From an uncultured Gammaproteobacteria bacterium (GTDB lineage Bacteria; Pseudomonadota; Gammaproteobacteria; Arenicellales; JAANXG01), in the NCBI GenBank assembly GCA_947258975.1, contig CAMYKK010000009.1, forward strand, positions 62,001-126,000: 64,000 bases of DNA, written 5' to 3'. Position numbers and translations under genes: made by a program. Shown one piece after another: positions 25,041 through 35,831 of this stretch (position 1 is the first letter of the stretch; each line of letters starts with the position of its first letter). The notes beneath the pieces were generated by a model. The model made no database searches. It was given only the letters and a program-made list of their open reading frames with translations, and was not told the DNA's origin.

Positions 25041-26462
25041 TCAGCCGGCCACCCGCCAGCGCGTGCCTTCTGCCACATCTTCCAATATTACGCCCTGTGC
25101 GAGCAGCGTATCTCGTATCCGATCCGCGGTGTCAAAATCCCTGGCGATACGCGCCGCCTCACGCTCCTTTATCAAACGTTCGATGTGTGCGGTGTTTATA
25201 CCCGCATCTGCGCCGACAAACCATACCTCAGGGTCCTGCTGCAACAGACCGAGCAACTCGCCGGCGGCCAACATTTCGTTCTTAATCCGCGATTTATGCG
25301 CCTTGTCAGCGACGGTGTGCGCTTCCCGGGCCAATCCAAACAGAACCGCCAGCGCCTTGGGAGTATTCAAATCGTCGCGCAAACAGTCTAGAAACGTATC
25401 GGGCACATTGCGCCTTGAATGATCAATCACCGGTATGTCATACATGTCTCGCAGCGCTTGATACAAGCGGTCCAAACTGCGCCGCGCTTGAAGTACGCCC
25501 TCCCCAGTCCAATCCAGGGGTCCGCGATAGTGTGCGGTCAACAGCGCCAGGCGAATCGCTTCGCTGGGTGCCTGTTTGAGCAGGTCGCGCACCAACAAGA
25601 TGTTTCCCACCGACTTGGCCATTTTCTCGCCTTCAATAGTAATGAGCCCGTTGTGAACCCAGTAGCGGCAAAACGGGACACCCTGGTGGGCGCAAACACT
25701 CTGGGCATTTTCGTTTTCGTGATGCGGAAAAATCAGATCGTGCCCCCCGCCATGGATATCGATCGTGTTTCCCAAGTGTGCTTCCGCCATGGCGGAGCAC
25801 TCAATATGCCACCCTGGCCTGCCGCGTCCCCATGGGCTGTCCCATCCGGGAAGCTTGTCGCTGGAAGGTTTCCATAACACGAAATCCGCGGGATCGCGCT
25901 TATATGGCGCGACGTCAACACGCGCGCCGGCCAGCATATCCTCCGGGTTGCGATGCGACAGTTCTCCGTAATCGCCAAACGACGGCACATGGAACAACAC
26001 GTGATTCTGCTCCTCATACGCGTAACCGGCCCGTAAGAGCTCATCAATCATGTCAATAATTTGCGGTATGTGGTTCGTCACCCGTGGCTCGACATCCGGT
26101 GCCATAACACCCAATGCCTCCAAATCCTCATGGTATGCCCGGGTAAAGGTGCGCGTGATGGCGGATATGGAAACGCCCTGCTCCGCAGCCGCCGCATTGA
26201 TCTTATCGTCTATGTCGGTAACGTTGCGGACGTAAACCAACGTCGGATATTCACGGCGTAGAAACCGTGCCAACACATCGAATACGACGGCTGGCCGCGC
26301 ATTACCGATGTGCGCAAAGCTGTATACAGTCGGGCCGCATACATACATGGTCACCCTGTTTGGATCCTGCGGGCAAAATTCCTCTTTGCGTTGGGTCCTG
26401 GTATTGTACAAGAACATGTGCTTCACATCAGTGGTCGTTGCCATCAGGGCAGCATGTATCAA
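25041..26462 (-). CDS. cysS: Cysteinyl-tRNA synthetase
   Basis: [46 protein letters not shown]. Confidence 0.97.
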   Translation of the reverse strand: MIHAALMATTTDVKHMFLYNTRTQRKEEFCPQDPNRVTMYVCGPTVYSFAHIGNARPAVVFDVLARFLRREYPTLVYVRNVTDIDDKINAAAAEQGVSISAITRTFTRAYHEDLEALGVMAPDVEPRVTNHIPQIIDMIDELLRAGYAYEEQNHVLFHVPSFGDYGELSHRNPEDMLAGARVDVAPYKRDPADFVLWKPSSDKLPGWDSPWGRGRPGWHIECSAMAEAHLGNTIDIHGGGHDLIFPHHENENAQSVCAHQGVPFCRYWVHNGLITIEGEKMAKSVGNILLVRDLLKQAPSEAIRLALLTAHYRGPLDWTGEGVLQARRSLDRLYQALRDMYDIPVIDHSRRNVPDTFLDCLRDDLNTPKALAVLFGLAREAHTVADKAHKSRIKNEMLAAGELLGLLQQDPEVWFVGADAGINTAHIERLIKEREAARIARDFDTADRIRDTLLAQGVILEDVAEGTRWRVAG

Positions 26463-26651
26463 CGTCTATACTTTTAAATTCACAGGTCTCAAATCTGTCA
26501 ACTAACATTAATGCCCAAACCTTAATATTGTCGCATATTTATTGTGAATTATTGATGATTGCGCCCGTATTTTGGGTGCGGCGAAATTAACACCCGAACC
26601 CACGGGTCGCAAGCCGACCGTTCAACACAACATTTTGCTTTAGTAAGTTGT

Positions 26652-28490
26652 ATGAATATTCTTGGCATCTCAGCCTACTACCACGACAGTGCAGCGGCTC
26701 TTATTCGCGACGGACGTATAGAATATGCAGCGCAAGAGGAGCGCTTCACACGAAAAAAACACGACTCACGTTTTCCTCTTCATGCGGTACGGTCATGTCT
26801 TGACGACACTGGCCTGAGTTTCACCGACCTCGATGAGGTCGTTTTCTATGACAAACCGCTGATTAAATTTGAACGCCTGCTCGAGACCTATGTGGCTTAT
26901 GCGCCGAAGGGGTTTCAGTCGTTTCTCGCAGCGATGCCCGTGTGGCTCAAAGAGAAACTTTTCCTCAAGTCATTATTGAAAAAGGAACTCGCGCAAATCG
27001 GCGGCGTCAAGACCGCAGAGCTTCCGCCTCTTCTATTCGCCGAGCACCATCAATCTCATGCCGCGTCCGCTTTCTTTCCGAGTCCCTACCGACGCGCCGC
27101 CATCCTGTGCATGGACGGTGTTGGCGAGTGGGCGACAACCTCTGTTTGGCTGGGTGAAGACAACACCCTCGAAGCGCAATGGGAAATCGATTTTCCACAT
27201 TCACTGGGGCTCTTGTACTCGGCGTTTACCTACTACACCGGATTCAAAGTCAATTCCGGCGAGTACAAATTGATGGGGTTGGCACCGTATGGTGAACCAA
27301 AGTTCGCAAAACTAATCCGCGACAATCTCTTAGACCTCAAGGAGGATGGGAGTTTTCGTCTCAACATGGATTATTTCAATTACGCCACCGGCCTCACCAT
27401 GACCAACGACCAGTTCTCACATCTGTTCGGTGGACCGCCGCGCAAACCGGAATCCGACATCACGCAACGCGAAATGGATATCGCCGCCTCGATACAAGAA
27501 ATCACCGAAGAGGTCGTGCTGCGTCTGGGGACCACCGTCCACCGTGAGTTAAAGACCGATCAATTGTGCCTTGCCGGCGGCGTCGCCTTGAACTGCGTTG
27601 CCAATGGCCGCCTATTACGCGAGGGCCCTTATAAAGATATCTGGATTCAGCCCGCCGCGGGCGACGCCGGCGGCGCTATCGGCGCCGCTCTCGCCGGCTG
27701 GTTTCAATTCAATGGTCAACCCCGGGATGTGAACGGCGGTGATGCGATGCGGGGCGCCTACCTGGGTCCGCGCTACTCCAATGAACAAATACGTCAACAA
27801 TTGGACCAGTTTGACGCGGAGTACGTTGAACTTCCCGATGAGCCGTTGTTCCAGCGGCTGGCGACGGTACTTGCCGATGAACAGGTTGTCGGTTGGTTTC
27901 AAGGTCCGATGGAATTCGGACCGAGAGCCTTAGGGGGACGGTCTATAATTGGTGATCCCCGCAGCGCCAAGATGCAATCTGTCATGAACCTCAAGATCAA
28001 GTATCGGGAGTCGTTTCGGCCCTTTGCTCCGGCGATCCTGGCGGAACGGGTAGCGGATTATTTTGAACTTGACCGCCCAAGCCCATATATGTTGCTGGTC
28101 GCCCCGGTAAGGAAAGAAATCCGCTTGCAACCATCAGAACAAACAAAGCAACTATTCGGAATCGAGAAGCTCAAAGTGCCTCGATCTGAACTCCCAGCCA
28201 TCACGCATGTGGATTATTCGGCAAGAATCCAAACCGTACACGCGCATACCAACCCTCGTTTTCATACTTTACTCGGGGTGTTCGAGCAACTTACCGGCTG
28301 TCCAGTACTGGTGAATACATCCTTCAATGTTCGCGGAGAACCAATTGTGTGCGCCCCTGAGGACGCATACCGATGCTTTATGCGCACCGAGATGGATTAT
28401 TTGGTGATCGAAAATTTTTTGCTCGCCAAGAAAGACCAACCTGCTTGGGAGAAGGACGATTCCTGGCAGCAGGAATTTGAGTTGGACTGA
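26652..28490 (+). CDS. NodU/CmcH-family carbamoyltransferase
   Basis: MNILGISAYYHDSAAALIRDG, EHHQSHAASAFFPSPY, EFGPRALGGRSIIGDPR, NTSFNVRGEPIVC. Confidence 0.94.
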   Translation: MNILGISAYYHDSAAALIRDGRIEYAAQEERFTRKKHDSRFPLHAVRSCLDDTGLSFTDLDEVVFYDKPLIKFERLLETYVAYAPKGFQSFLAAMPVWLKEKLFLKSLLKKELAQIGGVKTAELPPLLFAEHHQSHAASAFFPSPYRRAAILCMDGVGEWATTSVWLGEDNTLEAQWEIDFPHSLGLLYSAFTYYTGFKVNSGEYKLMGLAPYGEPKFAKLIRDNLLDLKEDGSFRLNMDYFNYATGLTMTNDQFSHLFGGPPRKPESDITQREMDIAASIQEITEEVVLRLGTTVHRELKTDQLCLAGGVALNCVANGRLLREGPYKDIWIQPAAGDAGGAIGAALAGWFQFNGQPRDVNGGDAMRGAYLGPRYSNEQIRQQLDQFDAEYVELPDEPLFQRLATVLADEQVVGWFQGPMEFGPRALGGRSIIGDPRSAKMQSVMNLKIKYRESFRPFAPAILAERVADYFELDRPSPYMLLVAPVRKEIRLQPSEQTKQLFGIEKLKVPRSELPAITHVDYSARIQTVHAHTNPRFHTLLGVFEQLTGCPVLVNTSFNVRGEPIVCAPEDAYRCFMRTEMDYLVIENFLLAKKDQPAWEKDDSWQQEFELD

Positions 28491-28894
28491 TGAGTCAAAT
28501 ACCCGAGCTTGACCGATCCGGCCTGCGCAACTTCGGACTTACCTTCGGCGCGATCATCGCCGTCCTGTTCGGTTTGCTGCTGCCATGGCTATTCAGTTAC
28601 GGCCATCCATGGTGGCCGTGGTTCGTTGGCGCCGTATTCGCAGGGTGGGCCCTCGCCGCACCCGATAGCCTTAAGCCCGTTTACATCCTATGGATGAAAC
28701 TCGGCTTAGTGATTAACGCGGTAATGACCAGAATTATTTTGGGTATTGTTTTCTATCTGATAGTGCTGCCCACCGGTATCATATTGCGGCTCCGTGGCGG
28801 TGATCCGATGCGAAGAAAGCTGGACAAAGGCATGACTAGCTACCGGGTCGAAAGCCATCCTGCACCACCGGACCAGATGCGAAAACCGTTCTAG
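28490..28894 (+). CDS. SxtJ-family small membrane protein
   Basis: Start overlaps the carbamoyltransferase stop by 1 bp; TM segments; RLRGGDPMRRKLDKGMTSYR. Confidence 0.75.
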   Translation: MSQIPELDRSGLRNFGLTFGAIIAVLFGLLLPWLFSYGHPWWPWFVGAVFAGWALAAPDSLKPVYILWMKLGLVINAVMTRIILGIVFYLIVLPTGIILRLRGGDPMRRKLDKGMTSYRVESHPAPPDQMRKPF

Positions 28895-28943
28895 ACGGAT
28901 CACAATCTGCGCCGGCAGCCGGGTTCCTGGCGAGAAAAACGGG

Positions 28944-30995
28944 CTAAAACCGTAACTTCATGGTAGTCAGAAACGTTACGTTGGTATCGGCATCCGTAAT
29001 GTGATTCGGCTGGTCCTGCACCATGAGGTGTGCACCGATCAAGGCGTTCCTACTCAGTCGAAATCGATAGTAGGTTTCCACTGTACGTTCAATACCATCC
29101 GGTTCCAAACCGATTCTGTCTACATGTTTATAGATATTGCCGTCGAAGTCCCGCGCATAGGGTATGTGCATATCGACTTCACCGTCACTGACACGCAGCG
29201 GTTGTGAGAACGCAACACCAATTTGATCACGCTCGCGAAAAATGTTGTTCGCAACCAAACCAAGGCCATACCAATTAGTACGAATATCAGAGAAATTATG
29301 AAGTAGACTGTAGCGCGCCTCGTCCACGCGGCTGTAACCCAGGCCGAAATTACCGATAACAGATAGATCCTTCGACACATGCAAGGCGCCGGACAGGTTC
29401 AGGGAATACGTTGTACTGTCGGAAACGCCGAACGCCCCCCCCGATGATCCGCCGAATAAACTGCCGGATTCCTCCATCCGCCCAAGTTGCACGTTGAGCT
29501 CTCCCAGGTCGTCAAACCTGTACAATCCTTCCAAAACTGCCGCAGAACTGTTCTCGCCGTACTCGAAATCCTCGTTTGTCGAGACCAAGCCGAAATGCAT
29601 GTTAAAGCCCGTACCGCTGACAATGCCCAGGCGCATGCTATCCGATCGATGCGAGAACCCGAGATAAGGTGTAGAGAAAGTCTGCCCAGACAGAAATGAT
29701 AACGGCGATACGTCGGCTTGCCGCTGCAATGAACGAACCGAGCCGAAGTTGTAATCGGGGTTGGTGTTCGACTCAATCTGATAATTGAAGCCCTCGCTGT
29801 CACCACCCCGCACCGACCAAGACCAGTCGAGGGATTGATCTGCAAACGCAGAATGTTCTGCTAATGCGAAGTGGCGCTCAACGTCTAAGATCATAGTATC
29901 CACGGTCGTGTAATACACATCTAGGTCCGTAGCGTTTCCCAGGGAGAAGCGATGACCATTGAAACGTTCGTCGATGCCGGCTAACAATTCCGAAACCGTC
30001 GGCCTATGATCGTTAATCCTGGCTAGCTTAGTCAGGTCGATGCCGTAGGGCCGCCCGTAAGAATCTAAGATCAAGGTTTTCTTGAGTTCCTCCTCGGGCT
30101 TATAAAGCAGCGCCCCACCCAATGCAGCCGCGACCAGCAGGGCCGGCAATGCAAGGCTTGATCCACCGCCACCGGAACTGTCACCGGTCGCGACCGAGGT
30201 GGGTCCGGCCGGGCTGTTGATGACCTGAGCCGCATCGAACACCACGCCTCGGCCATATTTGGAATCCGTGCCAACATCACCAAAGTCTATAGCGGTCGCG
30301 AATAAAACTTGCGCCAATTCTTCTCCGTTCAAGAATGGGAACTGGCGATGCACCTCGGCGGCGATGGCTGCCATCCGCGAGGCAGCGAAGGATGTCCCCT
30401 GTACCGATGAAAAGCCCGTCACTCCCAAGGTCGCCAAATAGCGTTCTGCGGTAATCCCCGCTTGATTGCTCACCGCCAACAGGCCGCCCGCGCCGTCGGT
30501 ACCGCCAACGATCACGACACCGGGCAAATTGAACGACGCGACAGAGACGGGATTGGGATTGGGATCCGCGCCGTTGCCGGCCCGAATGGCGATAAGTTTG
30601 TTCGCGCCGGAGGCATCGTCGATGGCACTCGACACGCCATCGGACCCCTGACTCAAGGCGATACTTACTACCACCGGGTTGGCAGCTGCAGACAAGATCG
30701 CGGCATCCGTTGCGGCTTGTGTGGTGTTGAATGCGCCGTTGGCCACCTTGAAGTTTCCGATACCAATTCCAGGCGCCATTTGATTGATGATCAGTGACGA
30801 CACCGTACCGTGTTGACCTGTTGTCGCGTCAAAACCAGCCGGCGAATTGGTTAAGAAATCGAACGCGAATACGACATTCACATTGGCATTGGTTCCGGTA
30901 TCGACCATCGCGACGACCTGCGCATTTACCAACGACGTCGATCCCACGCAAGCGGCGGACAGGAAAAACGTTAAAAATCTACGAAACAACATCAA
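28944..30995 (-). CDS. Subtilisin-like (S8) serine protease with C-terminal beta-barrel-like domain
   Basis: Signal peptide; VAMVDTGT (Asp), GQHGTVSSL (His), GTSFAASRMA (Ser); C-terminus ends in aromatic F (FLTTMKLRF). Confidence 0.72.
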   Translation of the reverse strand: MMLFRRFLTFFLSAACVGSTSLVNAQVVAMVDTGTNANVNVVFAFDFLTNSPAGFDATTGQHGTVSSLIINQMAPGIGIGNFKVANGAFNTTQAATDAAILSAAANPVVVSIALSQGSDGVSSAIDDASGANKLIAIRAGNGADPNPNPVSVASFNLPGVVIVGGTDGAGGLLAVSNQAGITAERYLATLGVTGFSSVQGTSFAASRMAAIAAEVHRQFPFLNGEELAQVLFATAIDFGDVGTDSKYGRGVVFDAAQVINSPAGPTSVATGDSSGGGGSSLALPALLVAAALGGALLYKPEEELKKTLILDSYGRPYGIDLTKLARINDHRPTVSELLAGIDERFNGHRFSLGNATDLDVYYTTVDTMILDVERHFALAEHSAFADQSLDWSWSVRGGDSEGFNYQIESNTNPDYNFGSVRSLQRQADVSPLSFLSGQTFSTPYLGFSHRSDSMRLGIVSGTGFNMHFGLVSTNEDFEYGENSSAAVLEGLYRFDDLGELNVQLGRMEESGSLFGGSSGGAFGVSDSTTYSLNLSGALHVSKDLSVIGNFGLGYSRVDEARYSLLHNFSDIRTNWYGLGLVANNIFRERDQIGVAFSQPLRVSDGEVDMHIPYARDFDGNIYKHVDRIGLEPDGIERTVETYYRFRLSRNALIGAHLMVQDQPNHITDADTNVTFLTTMKLRF

Positions 30996-31287
30996 AACCT
31001 CCCAAACAGCGCGCTTGGTTTGTCCCCAAGTGCGAACCCGTTGTCATCAAGCGGAGTCGACCTCCAACGCCTTATTAATTATGTGCCCCACGGCGAAGCG
31101 GGCGTATTCTAGCAACTGGCGGCCCTGGTATAAACAATGCGCTCAATATAGATGTTTGCCGTTGGCGGCGCATGCGAATTCAACGTTCCTGACCACTCGG
31201 ATCTTGATCCCACAGCCCGGTGGCCTTCACCGATACACACGTATCGATCGCTGCATCCTCCATGCCGTGGCGGTCTGCAAATGACCG

Positions 31288-31611
31288 TCATCGGTCGTGA
31301 ATCTCGGCGCGCTCAATGAGCAGCCGCACGTTGTGCTGCGCAGGCACATAGTCCTCGGCATACCATTTCCAGTCGTCGCCCCAGTTCTCGTAGTCTTCCA
31401 GGTAACTGGCCAATGCCAGTCTGAGTATATGAAATGAGGACCGGGCGTTGCGGACCTTCTTCGGTGCCGTTTGCGCGGCCTCATGCTGGAGCAATTTTTC
31501 GGCCACTTCTAAACCCTCGTATACGTCGGCAGCTAAATCCTCGATCGCGCTCCAGTCAACCTGCGGCTCCAAAGACAATGACAGTATCGACTCCAAAGAT
31601 GGATAACGCAT
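31288..31611 (-). CDS. Hypothetical protein
   Basis: 107-aa ORF 3 bp from the rhomboid gene, same strand. Confidence 0.5.
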   Translation of the reverse strand: MRYPSLESILSLSLEPQVDWSAIEDLAADVYEGLEVAEKLLQHEAAQTAPKKVRNARSSFHILRLALASYLEDYENWGDDWKWYAEDYVPAQHNVRLLIERAEIHDR

Positions 31612-31614
31612 ATT

Positions 31615-32166
31615 TCAGGCCCTCGGTTTGAACCACACGGCAGTTATCGTTCCCGCGATCATGCCGCACAAATGGCCGTCCCAGGACACCTCTTTGGCCG
31701 TTGGCAAGATCCCCCATAATAACGTTGAACCATACATCAGACCCACCAAGGCCGCGATCACCAGCGGTACAAATCGGCGTTCCAGTACTCCGGACACAAT
31801 CAGGAACACAGCAAGCCCGAATATCAAGGCACTGGCGCCAATATGCAAAGCGGGTCGTCCGAACACCCATAACAGGCTACCGCTGAGCAAGACAATGTTT
31901 AACACGATCAACCAGGAACGCGCACGCGATCCCGCCAACAACATCAACAGTACCGTCAATGGCACGGTGTTACTCGCCAGATGATTGAGCCCGGCGTGTA
32001 GAAACGGCATCGCGGCAACACCGCTCAGGCCCGATAAGCTGCGCGGTTCCAACCCGTATTGTCGAAGTGGAATTACGAGATCCAACAGCGATATCGACCA
32101 CACCGCCGTCACAAACAGCACGACTCCGGTAATCTCGTCTTTGACGCGGTGGGCGTGAGTCTTCAT
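31615..32166 (-). CDS. Rhomboid-family intramembrane protease
   Basis: Multiple TMs; FLHAGLNHLASN, GASALIFG, SWDGHLCGMIAG. Confidence 0.82.
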   Translation of the reverse strand: MKTHAHRVKDEITGVVLFVTAVWSISLLDLVIPLRQYGLEPRSLSGLSGVAAMPFLHAGLNHLASNTVPLTVLLMLLAGSRARSWLIVLNIVLLSGSLLWVFGRPALHIGASALIFGLAVFLIVSGVLERRFVPLVIAALVGLMYGSTLLWGILPTAKEVSWDGHLCGMIAGTITAVWFKPRA

Positions 32167-32307
32167 AGATGCGGGAATATGCGCTGCTGAACCTATTAAA
32201 AGTGCGTGAATTGTCGTCTGCTCGGCAATCTACCCCCTGCCGAGACATGTGGCGACATATCCGTTTACAATCATTGATAATCGTTTAACTGCAATAGTCA
32301 TCACCCT

Positions 32308-33846
32308 ATGCATCTCCATTCCAAACGACCCACCGGCACTTTATTCTGGTACGGCTCGACGGTGTTGTTGAGTTCCGCATTTCTTCTGGTATTGGAAATC
32401 GTCGCCGGCCGTCTATTAGCGCCATACGTTGGCGTATCGTTGTACACGTGGACATCTATAATCGGCGTCATCCTCGCAGGATTGTCCCTCGGCAACTGGG
32501 TGGGCGGGCGTATCGCGGACCGCGGCGCTGGTGAACTGACCGTGGGTATCACGTTGGCGGTCAGCGCCATCGCATGCTTTGGTATCCTGTCATTATTGAT
32601 GTTGATCGCACGCCCGTTGCAGTCCGTCGAGTTGAGCTTGCTGAGCGCAAGTTTTACCTATGTGCTGGCATTGTTCTTCATTCCGGCCGTTCTGCTTGGC
32701 ATTGTAACGCCCCTTCTGACGACACTAGCACTCAAACTCGACACCCGCACCGGCCATGTGGTAGGTCGCATGCACGCGCTCGCGGCCTTAGGGAGCATCG
32801 CGGGCACCTTCATCACCGGTTACTGGCTCGTGCAAACCGTCGGTACCAAAAACATTATCGTCGGCACATCAGTTGCGCTGGCAATCTTGGCCATCCCGTA
32901 CCTACGAGACCTTCGCCCCAGGGTGCCGCTTATGGCCGGCGCGGCACTGATTATCGGCGCGTTGTTCATAGCGACCCAAAAAGTGGAGGGCTTTGTGAAT
33001 CCCTGCGATCGCGAGAGCAGCTACTATTGCTTACGGGTTATCGACGAACACGATTTCCGTGGTGAAGTTGCGGCCCGGTCGCTGATTCTCGATCACATGA
33101 ATCATAGCACCAACGTGAGATATCCCCCGGATAATCTGTGGGTGCCCTATGTGCACGCGATGGATGAGATTATTCATTTTCACCTACCCGACGCTGGGTC
33201 GCTACGGTATTTCTTCGCCGGAGGCGGCGGCTACACGCATCCTCGGGCCTTGCGCCATCGTTACCCAAACGCTGACATAACAGTCAGCGAACTTGACCCA
33301 GCCGTGACCGCAATCGCACGCTCTAGCCTGTTCTTCGCTTCACAGAACATCCGCATCATCCACGCGGACGCCCGTATTGCGTTGAAATCACTGGCAAAAG
33401 AACGCTTCGACGTGATAGTTACAGATGTCTTCCATGATGTCGCAATCCCGTACCACCTCACCACTGTCGAGTATCATCGATTGGTTAAATCCCGCCTTAG
33501 TCAACGTGGCTTGTACCTCTTGAATGTGGTGGATGTGTTTCCGGACGCGCGGCTGGTGAAGGCGATCTCGAAGACACTCAAGACGCTATTTCAGCACGTC
33601 CACGTTTGGTTGGAACAGCCGCCCGGTATGCCGACTCGCCTTACCTACGTGGTGTCCGCCAACGATCGATTTCCCGCCCCGGATTTTGTTCAGTCTCGAC
33701 GCGGCGAACCCCGGGTCTGGTATCGAGTCACGGAAATGGTGGCCGCTGCAGGAACGCCGCTCGAGCGTATACCGATCCTAAGCGATGATTTCGCCCCCGT
33801 GGAAAAATTGGTATCGGTGATGTTTACCGGACGGGCCGGCCTGTAA
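32308..33846 (+). CDS. Fused membrane transporter-like / spermidine synthase-like protein
   Basis: N-terminal polytopic domain; C-terminal methyltransferase-fold FFAGGGGYTHPRALRHRYPNADITVSELDPAV, FDVIVTDVF. Confidence 0.88.
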   Translation: MHLHSKRPTGTLFWYGSTVLLSSAFLLVLEIVAGRLLAPYVGVSLYTWTSIIGVILAGLSLGNWVGGRIADRGAGELTVGITLAVSAIACFGILSLLMLIARPLQSVELSLLSASFTYVLALFFIPAVLLGIVTPLLTTLALKLDTRTGHVVGRMHALAALGSIAGTFITGYWLVQTVGTKNIIVGTSVALAILAIPYLRDLRPRVPLMAGAALIIGALFIATQKVEGFVNPCDRESSYYCLRVIDEHDFRGEVAARSLILDHMNHSTNVRYPPDNLWVPYVHAMDEIIHFHLPDAGSLRYFFAGGGGYTHPRALRHRYPNADITVSELDPAVTAIARSSLFFASQNIRIIHADARIALKSLAKERFDVIVTDVFHDVAIPYHLTTVEYHRLVKSRLSQRGLYLLNVVDVFPDARLVKAISKTLKTLFQHVHVWLEQPPGMPTRLTYVVSANDRFPAPDFVQSRRGEPRVWYRVTEMVAAAGTPLERIPILSDDFAPVEKLVSVMFTGRAGL

Positions 33847-33973
33847 TGCGACCATTGCATCGCTTGGACATGAGCGGAATACGAACGCTCTATATATCAA
33901 CATATCCACGATCTGGATGACGGCAACGGCAGAGCGCGCGGCTGTTCGCCGCTTTGTAGCGACAAAGACTGGT

Positions 33974-34174
33974 TTAGCGGCTTTGGTCCATGCGCTCGCG
34001 ACGTTCGCGCGCCGCGTTGTGCAGAACTTGCTCTACTTGCTTCGCCTTGTCGAGGGCGTCCGTCTGCGTTTTCCACACATGGTCGCCACGATCCACGGCG
34101 CCGGATCCGTTGTCGGCGCAGCCGATGAAAACAGCGGTGATAACGGCTAGCAAGACACGAATGCACGTACGCAT
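33974..34174 (-). CDS. Small putative lipoprotein
   Basis: 66 aa; lipobox-like AVFIGC after a hydrophobic leader. Confidence 0.45.
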   Translation of the reverse strand: MRTCIRVLLAVITAVFIGCADNGSGAVDRGDHVWKTQTDALDKAKQVEQVLHNAARERRERMDQSR

Positions 34175-34184
34175 ATCGCCGCCT

Positions 34185-35831
34185 TTAAAGGCTCTGAACC
34201 TTTTGCGTGCGCGATATATCCAGCACCCAAGTGGCTAGTTCGTCGGCCCCGAGAGGCGCGCTCAGATAGTCTCCCTGCAGGCTGTCGCACTCTAGCTTCT
34301 TCAATGCCCGGTACGCGTATTCATTCTCTACGCCCTCACCGACGACTTTCATATCCAAGTTATGACCAAGATCTATAATCGCATGAACAATGTTCGCATG
34401 TTTGGAATTTTCCTTCATATCTACCACAAACGACTTGTCGATCTTAATCTCCTTTACCGGTAGCACGCTCAAGTGAGCCAACGACGAGTATCCGGTGCCA
34501 AAGTCGTCGATGGAGATGCGGATACCAGTGCCGGCCAGACGTTCCAGCATGTTCGTAGCGCGCTCTTTATCGAGCATAATACTGGTCTCCGTCATTTCCA
34601 ACACCAACTGTGAGGCGTCAAGACGGTTGGCCGCCAGCAGTCCGGTGACCCGATCGTACAGATCTTGATCATGCAGGTCCTGGGTCGAAATATTCACCGA
34701 CACACCAAGCTCGATTCCGGCACGCGACCACTCGCTGAGTTGTGACAAGGCCTTTTTCAGCACCCACGCGGTGACTACCTTGATCAATCCGGTGCGTTCC
34801 GCCAAGGGAATGAACTCCTCCGGTGGAATCACACCGTGACGGGGATGGCGCCAGCGACTGAGCACCTCGACTTCGGTAACCTCATTGGTTTTAACATCGA
34901 CTTTCGGCTGGTATTGCAGCAACAATTCGTCTTGCTCCAGTGCTTGCCGCAATTCACCGACAAGCGTCACCCGACGCGGGCTGTTTTTTTCTTGTTTGTC
35001 CTCGTAGATCGTGTAACCGGACTTTTCCTGTTTTGCGCTATACATTGCTACCTCAGCGCGTTGCAAGAGGTCTTCCGCGCTGGTACCGTGCGCCGGAAAC
35101 AATGCGATGCCGATGCTGGCTTGCACGTCGAGCCTGGATGGGCCGAGGTTAAACGCGGCTTTCAAGGCGTTACCGATGTTTACCGCAGTGTGAATCGCGT
35201 CCTGCTCCCCGGAGATCTTCGGGAGCAACACGACAAACTCATCGCCGCCGGACCGGGCAATGGTCTCAGTTTCCTGGACCGCTGCCTTCAGCCGCGCTGA
35301 AACCTGTTGGAGCAGCCGGTCCCCTTGATCACGCCCGAGGGCATCATTGATCTCCTTGAACCGGTCCAGGTCCATGACCAACAGCGCCATGTTCAACTCG
35401 TCCCGGTGTGCGAGGTGCACGGCCTGCTCGAGACGATCCTGCAATAGAATGCGATTGGGCAAGTTGGTGAGTCGGTCGTGGGTCACCTCGTAGGTGGCGC
35501 GACGCTCAATCGCCTGGGCCTGTGCGCGAAGTTCGTTGGTCTGATCCACGACCATGGCCCCAGCCTGAAATGCCATGACATTACTGACATACTGGCCCCA
35601 GATGGCGAACCCAAACGGGGACAAGTTCAATAGCCACAGGGCAACGTTGGTTTTTTGCGCTTGGATTATGCCGCCGAGCGTGACTTCTCCGTGTTCAACA
35701 AAACTCACCATACCGGTGGCAACGACGATGGCACCGACCGCGATCAGCACTCCATAGATCGCATGCTTGCTTGCCGATGCCTTGAGCAGCTTGACGTTGT
35801 CGGACAGGACCTGCAGGGTACTATGACTCAT
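34185..35831 (-). CDS. GGDEF-EAL (EVL variant) bifunctional c-di-GMP protein with N-terminal TM
   Basis: ARSGGDEFVVLLP; VEVLSRW in place of EALxRW; ISIDDFGTGYSSLAHL. Confidence 0.93.
   Translation of the reverse strand: MSHSTLQVLSDNVKLLKASASKHAIYGVLIAVGAIVVATGMVSFVEHGEVTLGGIIQAQKTNVALWLLNLSPFGFAIWGQYVSNVMAFQAGAMVVDQTNELRAQAQAIERRATYEVTHDRLTNLPNRILLQDRLEQAVHLAHRDELNMALLVMDLDRFKEINDALGRDQGDRLLQQVSARLKAAVQETETIARSGGDEFVVLLPKISGEQDAIHTAVNIGNALKAAFNLGPSRLDVQASIGIALFPAHGTSAEDLLQRAEVAMYSAKQEKSGYTIYEDKQEKNSPRRVTLVGELRQALEQDELLLQYQPKVDVKTNEVTEVEVLSRWRHPRHGVIPPEEFIPLAERTGLIKVVTAWVLKKALSQLSEWSRAGIELGVSVNISTQDLHDQDLYDRVTGLLAANRLDASQLVLEMTETSIMLDKERATNMLERLAGTGIRISIDDFGTGYSSLAHLSVLPVKEIKIDKSFVVDMKENSKHANIVHAIIDLGHNLDMKVVGEGVENEYAYRALKKLECDSLQGDYLSAPLGADELATWVLDISRTQKVQSL

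Noticed and set aside
34185-35831. Degenerate EAL domain implying loss of phosphodiesterase activity
   Set aside because: Only the A of EAL is changed (EVL), and the DDFGTGYSSL, ETE-like and K/E motifs are retained, so inactivity cannot be claimed.
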